A stretch of DNA of 64,000 nt, taken from Apoda limacodes (taxonomy: Eukaryota; Arthropoda; Insecta; Lepidoptera; Limacodidae). The position numbers were made by a program, and so were the translations under genes. This document shows, in pieces, positions 59,457 through 64,000 of the stretch. Location: positions 26,559,901-26,623,900 of the forward strand of contig OX291549.1 in assembly GCA_946406115.1 (NCBI GenBank), in the 5' to 3' direction. The notes below the pieces were generated by a model. It worked only from the letters and a program-made list of their open reading frames with translations. It was not told the origin of the DNA and did no database searches. Each line of letters opens with the position of its first letter. Position 1 is the first letter of the stretch.

Positions 59457-61182
59457 TAGGGTTGCCAGGCGTCCGGATAAATATCATAGTCAGGCAAAAA
59501 TTCAGAGCAAAGTTAAGTTAACAAATAAATACCTAAATAAACTTACTACAATTTTTTCAATAAATTAAAAACACTAGAATAATAGGAAATTCAAATGTAA
59601 TTATGAAAATAATATCTCATCTAATTCGTTTAGTGCTTGCCCAAGTGCTTGCACCATTACCTATATCACCGACTTACACTTTTTTAATAAGTTATTTATA
59701 CAATTAAATTATGTTAATTTTTTATGCTATTGATACATATAAATTGTACCTAAAGTACATTAAGCACCTAAACTGTTCATACCATGTGTTGTGTAACATA
59801 AATATGAAATATTCTTTTGTGTGTTGTAACAAATATTCGTTCACAATCTAGAGACAGTGCGTCACTGCGTCCCACACTGAATTTTCCGCATCGCAGTCTC
59901 CACTCTCAAAACTTATTTCCCCATTGTTAGTTGTTTCTGTCAACCCCTTGCCCTACCATTGTTAGTTTAGTTCAACAAGTAATTCTTTAAGCTTAGTGGA
60001 ACACTCTAGTTGTTCCACGAATTATTGTTGCCAAATTAGACGGTGTCCGGCCTGACCGGCTTTTGTTAGGCTTTTCAAATTTGATAATTATTTTAGGGTT
60101 CCGTACCTCAAAAAGGAACCCTTATAGAAACACTTTGTGGTCCGTCTATCTGTCTGTATGTCTATCTGTCAGGACCCCTTTTTCTCAGGAACGCGTGAAG
60201 GTATATAGTTGAAATTAAAATTAAATACTAAGGTCTATAGCCCCTTGAAGCTGTAAAGAAATCAAGCTCTTAAGTTAACACACTGAAAAAATACGTCCAA
60301 AATACGGCCTTTTTGTCGCATATTTTGGCATTAACAAATATAAATCAAAACGTACGGGGTACTTCCCCTTGTCCTAGAATCATGAAATTTAACAAGAAGC
60401 AAGTCAAAAATATAGGAAAAAATCCCAAATTTTCAAATTGGTAGTTATACTACATTAAAAAAAATGATTGTCAGTCTATCTGTACTAGGGTTTTTACTCA
60501 AAAGCGCGTGGAGGTATCCAGTTGAAATTAATATCGAATACTATAGTCTATGGTCACTTAAAGTTGTAAAAAAATCAAGCTTCTAAGCCAATGCAATAAA
60601 TAAATATGCCCAAAATACAGTTATTTTGAAACACTATACACTTCCTGTTGACCTAGAATCATAAAAATTGGCAAGAAACAATGCCATGTAGCACACTTTA
60701 AGGAAAAAATATGAAAACCGTTAATTTGTTGTTACATAACAAAAAAAATATTTCGATTATAAACTTATTTTCAGTTGGAAAACTAACCGCGACCTATGTC
60801 GATGTATTGGGACAACAGTTTTTTTATGGCAAAGTTAAGTTCAGTCCACTTACAGTTTACTTCTTACGGAACCCTCGGTGCGCGCGTCCGACTTGTACTT
60901 GACCGGTTGTTTTTATATTTGTCATTTATTAGTTTTCGCTCCGCCCGGCGATATATTGAATGATTAATAATAAAGAAGACTGATCAATTCAATTTCATTA
61001 TTGTTTCATTATAATTTAAGAAGATATTATGGTAGATGATAAAAAATCCTTGTTTTAACTTAAAATAAATTGTCGTGATATACAAAGACTAAAAAATTAA
61101 AGATGTCCGACCTTTTTACCCAAATGTCCGACTAAACTGACAGGTCTATCCGGCTTTTCGGTTTTAAGACCTGGCAACCCTA
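59457..61182. mobile_element. hAT element with perfect 8-bp target duplication, carrying a nested repeat
   Basis: Starts TAGGGTTGCCAGGCGTCCGG and ends with the complement CCTGGCAACCCTA. GTCACGGG flanks both sides (59,449-59,456; 61,183-61,190). The right flank continues as GTCACGGGCAAAAGCTAG, the end of a lepidopteran dispersed repeat, which was therefore the target. No transposase frame is present. Motifs GTCCGGCCTGACCGGC (about 60,045) and GTCCGACTAAACTGACAGG (about 61,125) are internal echoes of the ends. About 0.9 kb is own sequence and 0.8 kb a nested repeat. Confidence 0.92.
60093..60913 (+). repeat. GGTTCCGTACC-type dispersed repeat nested in the hAT element
   Basis: Starts TTAGGGTTCCGTACCTC and ends CGGAACCCTCGGTGCGCGC to TGACCGGTTGTTTTT. 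This is the longest copy in the window. Its short open frames are chance. Confidence 0.85.
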
Positions 61183-61201
61183 GTCACGGGCAAAAGCTAG
61201 T

Positions 61202-62271
61202 AAAAAATATCTCAAGAATTTAGATACCTTAAAATTCAACCACCTTTCGGCTTCCTTCGTCCGACTCTTTTGTACGTATTATTACATATATTTATGATAA
61301 TACGAATTCATTTTAAATTTTTAACCTCAACTCAAAAACAAAGGATTTTCTAAAAAGAATTTAACCACAGCTGACTAATAATAATTTAACCTTTAGGTTT
61401 TTTACTTCCCTGCGTTCGGTGAGAATATTTTTTTTTTATTAATTAACTATTTTAAATAATAAACCAGCAAAAAAAATTGCTATAAAATGTTATACCCCTA
61501 AAATTAAAAAAGATGCGGTTTTCATATACCTACACTTAAAACTAATTAAACCCACCTTTTGCCCCCCTTATTTTGTACTGGTAAAAACCTTCCAACATTA
61601 CATATTTTTAATTTTAAAGCTCAATGCCAAATTTCCTGTAAATTACCTTACGCAAAACAAAGGAATTCGGTAGAAACATTTAAACACTTTTTAACCCCCC
61701 TAATCCGTACCTGTTCTAAAAAAATTATAACGAAAAAAATGTACTGCTCCTAACTGTAGCGTTTTATCTTTCGTTTATAATTTCATTATGTACCTACCTA
61801 CTTTTACATATTCATTAGGTTCCTACCTAGTAATTTTCCTAACTTGCATAGATACCTACATTTCGGATCATTGCTGATGGGTTTTAAAACATACTGTAAA
61901 ATAATAGGTAGGTATTTACTTTCATGACATATCTAACTAAACATTATTTTTTTAAATTTGTATAACTAGTTGAAATAATCTTATTTACTACTAACTACTG
62001 ACATATCCTAGAAAATAATTAATTTACTGAAATCTCAGAGCTTATCGCGGGGGGCAAAATTATGGAATTGCAGCTCTCCTCTTAAGACCTTTTTAGTAAA
62101 TCTTTAGGGGTAAGATGATCTTCCATTCATTCGGCCGCAGAAAAAGGCCAGATCCGAGTACTCGAGACTTTGTCGCAATAAACTCCCTTGTCCTCCTACT
62201 TTATGATGAAAATATGTAGGATCGCGATGCGCGATGTTTTGTCGTATGGCTCGATATATAGGAAGGTATTA
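61202..62271. other. Intergenic within the block, no gene seen
   Basis: AT-rich; the short frame at 61,559-61,753 shows no motif. Confidence 0.4.
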
Positions 62272-62478
62272 GACACAGTTACCGCCATCTATGACTTCAA
62301 AAAACCAGTTATCAGTATAACAGTAAGTATTCAACAAGAAACGCTAGATGTCGTTAGCTAACCTTTTCTACCCGCTGCTTCTTACGGCATCTAGCGGCTA
62401 AACAAAATAGCCCGAATTACGGCGGTCCCATTTCATTGTATGGGATGAGGCATCTTAACTAGTATAGTATTATCTGTG
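62272..62478. repeat. Short repeat piece bounded by GACACAGT
   Basis: GACACAGT occurs at 62,272-62,279 and 62,478-62,485. In between, CGCTAGATGTCGT and ACGGCATCTAGCGG can pair, and TACCGCCATCTATG is a motif frequent in lepidopteran short repeats. It may be a separate small insertion at the edge of the larger block. Confidence 0.4.
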
Positions 62479-62960
62479 ACACAGTCAACAGTTCGAATTT
62501 ACGAAAGGTAGGTCCACCACCGACGCGGGTGTTGACCTAGTAAAACATATTTTTGGCGCATGGGAAAGGTCGCAGAATGCCATTGGTATTTTCTACGACT
62601 TATCTAAGGCATTTGACTGTGTTGAACACAAAACTCTTATTCGAAAGCTGAATTATTATGGTGTTGTAGATACGGCACTTAAACTTATTTTCTCATATTT
62701 AAGTGATAGAACTCAGAAAGTTGAAATCAATGGAGTGAAATCTTCTGGATCACTTGTTTTCATGGAAGTACCCCTAGGTCCTATACTAGGTCCCTTTTAA
62801 TTCTAAGTGTGTATTAACGATCTGCCTTTGTGTGTAGAAAATCTGTGCAAATTTGTATTGTTTGCAGGTGCTACGTCTTTGATATTTAATATTTATAGAA
62901 ACAAATATACATATGTCGACATAAATCATACACTTTCACATCAAATAATCTTTTACTGAA
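62479..62960 (+). pseudogene. LINE reverse-transcriptase part (third piece of split LINE)
   Basis: Starts ACACAGTCAACAG (HSQQ) and reads FTKGRSTTDAGVDLVKHIF across one frame change, then AIGIFYDLSKAFDCVEHKTL with the first catalytic aspartate, YLSDRTQKVEINGVKSSGSL, and FVLFAGATSL where the FADD box should be. Loss of that box and a stop after GPILGP show it is dead. It continues the LINE interrupted at 54,811. Confidence 0.82.
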
Positions 62961-63059
62961 TGCACAGAACGATTGAACCACGGTCAGTTTTTGACACCGG
63001 TAGCTACTCGATGGTTAGGAATAAAACATTTCATACCAGCGAGGATTGTCTTACTGACT

Positions 63060-63610
63060 GCGGCTGAGGATCTTCTAAGCTAAAGTAGATCGCCTCCACG
63101 GGTACGATGCATAAAATTTACGCAATCCATCCCAGTCTGCCGATTTATAATGCCACACACGAAGCCAATTAGTTGTCCCAGATGGATCGGGTGGTATGCA
63201 TGACACTTGGGTCCGAGAAGCCAAGAGGCTAGGTCCAGTAAGTAGTTTGTATGGTCCTCTATATCTGGTATTCTTGTTAGAAAAAGTACCAGCTGAGAGA
63301 ATCCATGGCTCGGAGCAAATTTATGCGCAGATATCTCTGCGTAGGTAGTGATTCGAAAACTCAATCACGATGGTGGGCGTTAAAGTCTCCCGAAATAACT
63401 AGTTCTGCTGCAGGTAATTGATCCAGAACTTTGTCAGTCGTCTAACTCAGGTGCGTAAAATGTCTATGAGGCCTGTAAAGGTACGCATAGATAAGAGTGT
63501 GGCTGCCGTAAACTACAGGCACCCATAATATCGACAGGCTACATAGGCGACATAACATCAAGGCTATGAAGGCAGCGACAGCAGAACTAGTTATTTTTAG
63601 TATTTGTAGT
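63060..63610 (-). mobile_element. LINE endonuclease remnant, minus strand
   Basis: The minus strand shows VVYGSHTLIYAYLYRPHR (about 63,520-63,465), ELVISGDFNAHH (63,405-63,370), LTRIPDIEDHTNYLLDLAS (about 63,285-63,230) and, in another frame, RVWHYKSADWDGLRKFYASY (about 63,165-63,105), then WRRST. These are the endonuclease and following linker of a common insect LINE, with several frameshifts and stops. Confidence 0.8.
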
Positions 63611-64000
63611 AGCCGGGTCCAACCCGCTCTCCTTCTCCGGCAAGACTTCTACTTCAGAGACTTTACATAGGTTGGTGGTTCAGCCTACCAGGGCGGAGAT
63701 TAAGTAATCCCTGGGTTCGGGAACCCGTTTAACCTGCAGGTGGCCAGCGGTTAGCCGTTTCATCAGGTCTTCCTGACCGCCGGACCAGCATCCGTGTCTG
63801 CGCCGAGCAATGACAGCAGCGACCACCGCCTGACTTCGCTATCCATGCAGCGAATCTTTAAGAGCCCTAGCAACCTTACCGCCAGGAACACAACACTACT
63901 CAATGCTAACATTGAGGCATAACGTTATTGTGGCCGCAGTTTTCTGTAAGGTAGACGTACTTCCCCAGTTCGGGCTGCTGATTCGGGCTAGTGCTCGCTA
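63611..64000 (-). mobile_element. Probable 5' region of the minus-strand LINE
   Basis: GC-richer sequence directly upstream (in the LINE sense) of the endonuclease remnant, running to the window end. No complete frame could be followed, so the assignment rests on position and composition. Confidence 0.4.

Noticed and set aside
1..64000. CRISPR arrays, operons, bacterial ribosome binding sites
   Set aside because: The sequence is animal nuclear DNA; tandem repeats lack the equal repeat-spacer plan of CRISPR.

Overview
This 64 kb window looks like lepidopteran (moth or butterfly) nuclear DNA: AT-rich, poor in genes, and dominated by transposable elements at different stages of decay. The assignment rests on the kinds of retrotransposon (a Jockey-clade element, RTE-type fragments, LINEs with tails typical of Lepidoptera), on dispersed repeats known across moths (ends such as GGTTCCGTACC, CGCGGGCAAAAGC and GGCCGGTTTTT), and on an intronless divergent ionotropic receptor gene. 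The species cannot be named from the sequence alone.

Layout. 0-8.4 kb: repeat debris, a decayed RTE fragment (minus) and a Tc1-type DNA transposon with both ends and TA duplications but only the catalytic half of its transposase. 8.4-13.9 kb: a nearly intact GC-richer Jockey-clade retrotransposon on the minus strand (ORF1 with zinc knuckles, ORF2 endonuclease plus reverse transcriptase). 14-19 kb: LINE ends, then a pair of ~0.7 kb inverted repeats around a broken family-B DNA polymerase fragment, then an alternating 46-bp minisatellite. 20-36.8 kb: two tandem copies (A and B) of a 7-10 kb non-coding unit; a third copy (C) lies at 46.9-52.1 kb. Between B and C lie a short hAT element, the only recognisable host gene (an ionotropic receptor, 38.5-40.3 kb, with one frameshift), a decayed RTE element, LINE debris, a foldback, and a 1.25 kb insertion carrying a 33-bp minisatellite.

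52-64 kb is a nest of transposons: a LINE (plus strand) was hit by a truncated poly(A)-tailed LINE and then apparently split by a ~7.7 kb block, which itself holds an inverted-repeat element and a hAT element that carries another repeat. A minus-strand LINE 5' region ends the window.

The receptor gene is the only feature likely to serve the host directly. The most unexplained signal is a 138-bp core inside the A, B and C units: identical in three copies whose flanks have diverged to roughly 80% (by eye), followed by a CRE-like inverted pair and a TATA-like box. Identities quoted here are visual estimates, not computed alignments.
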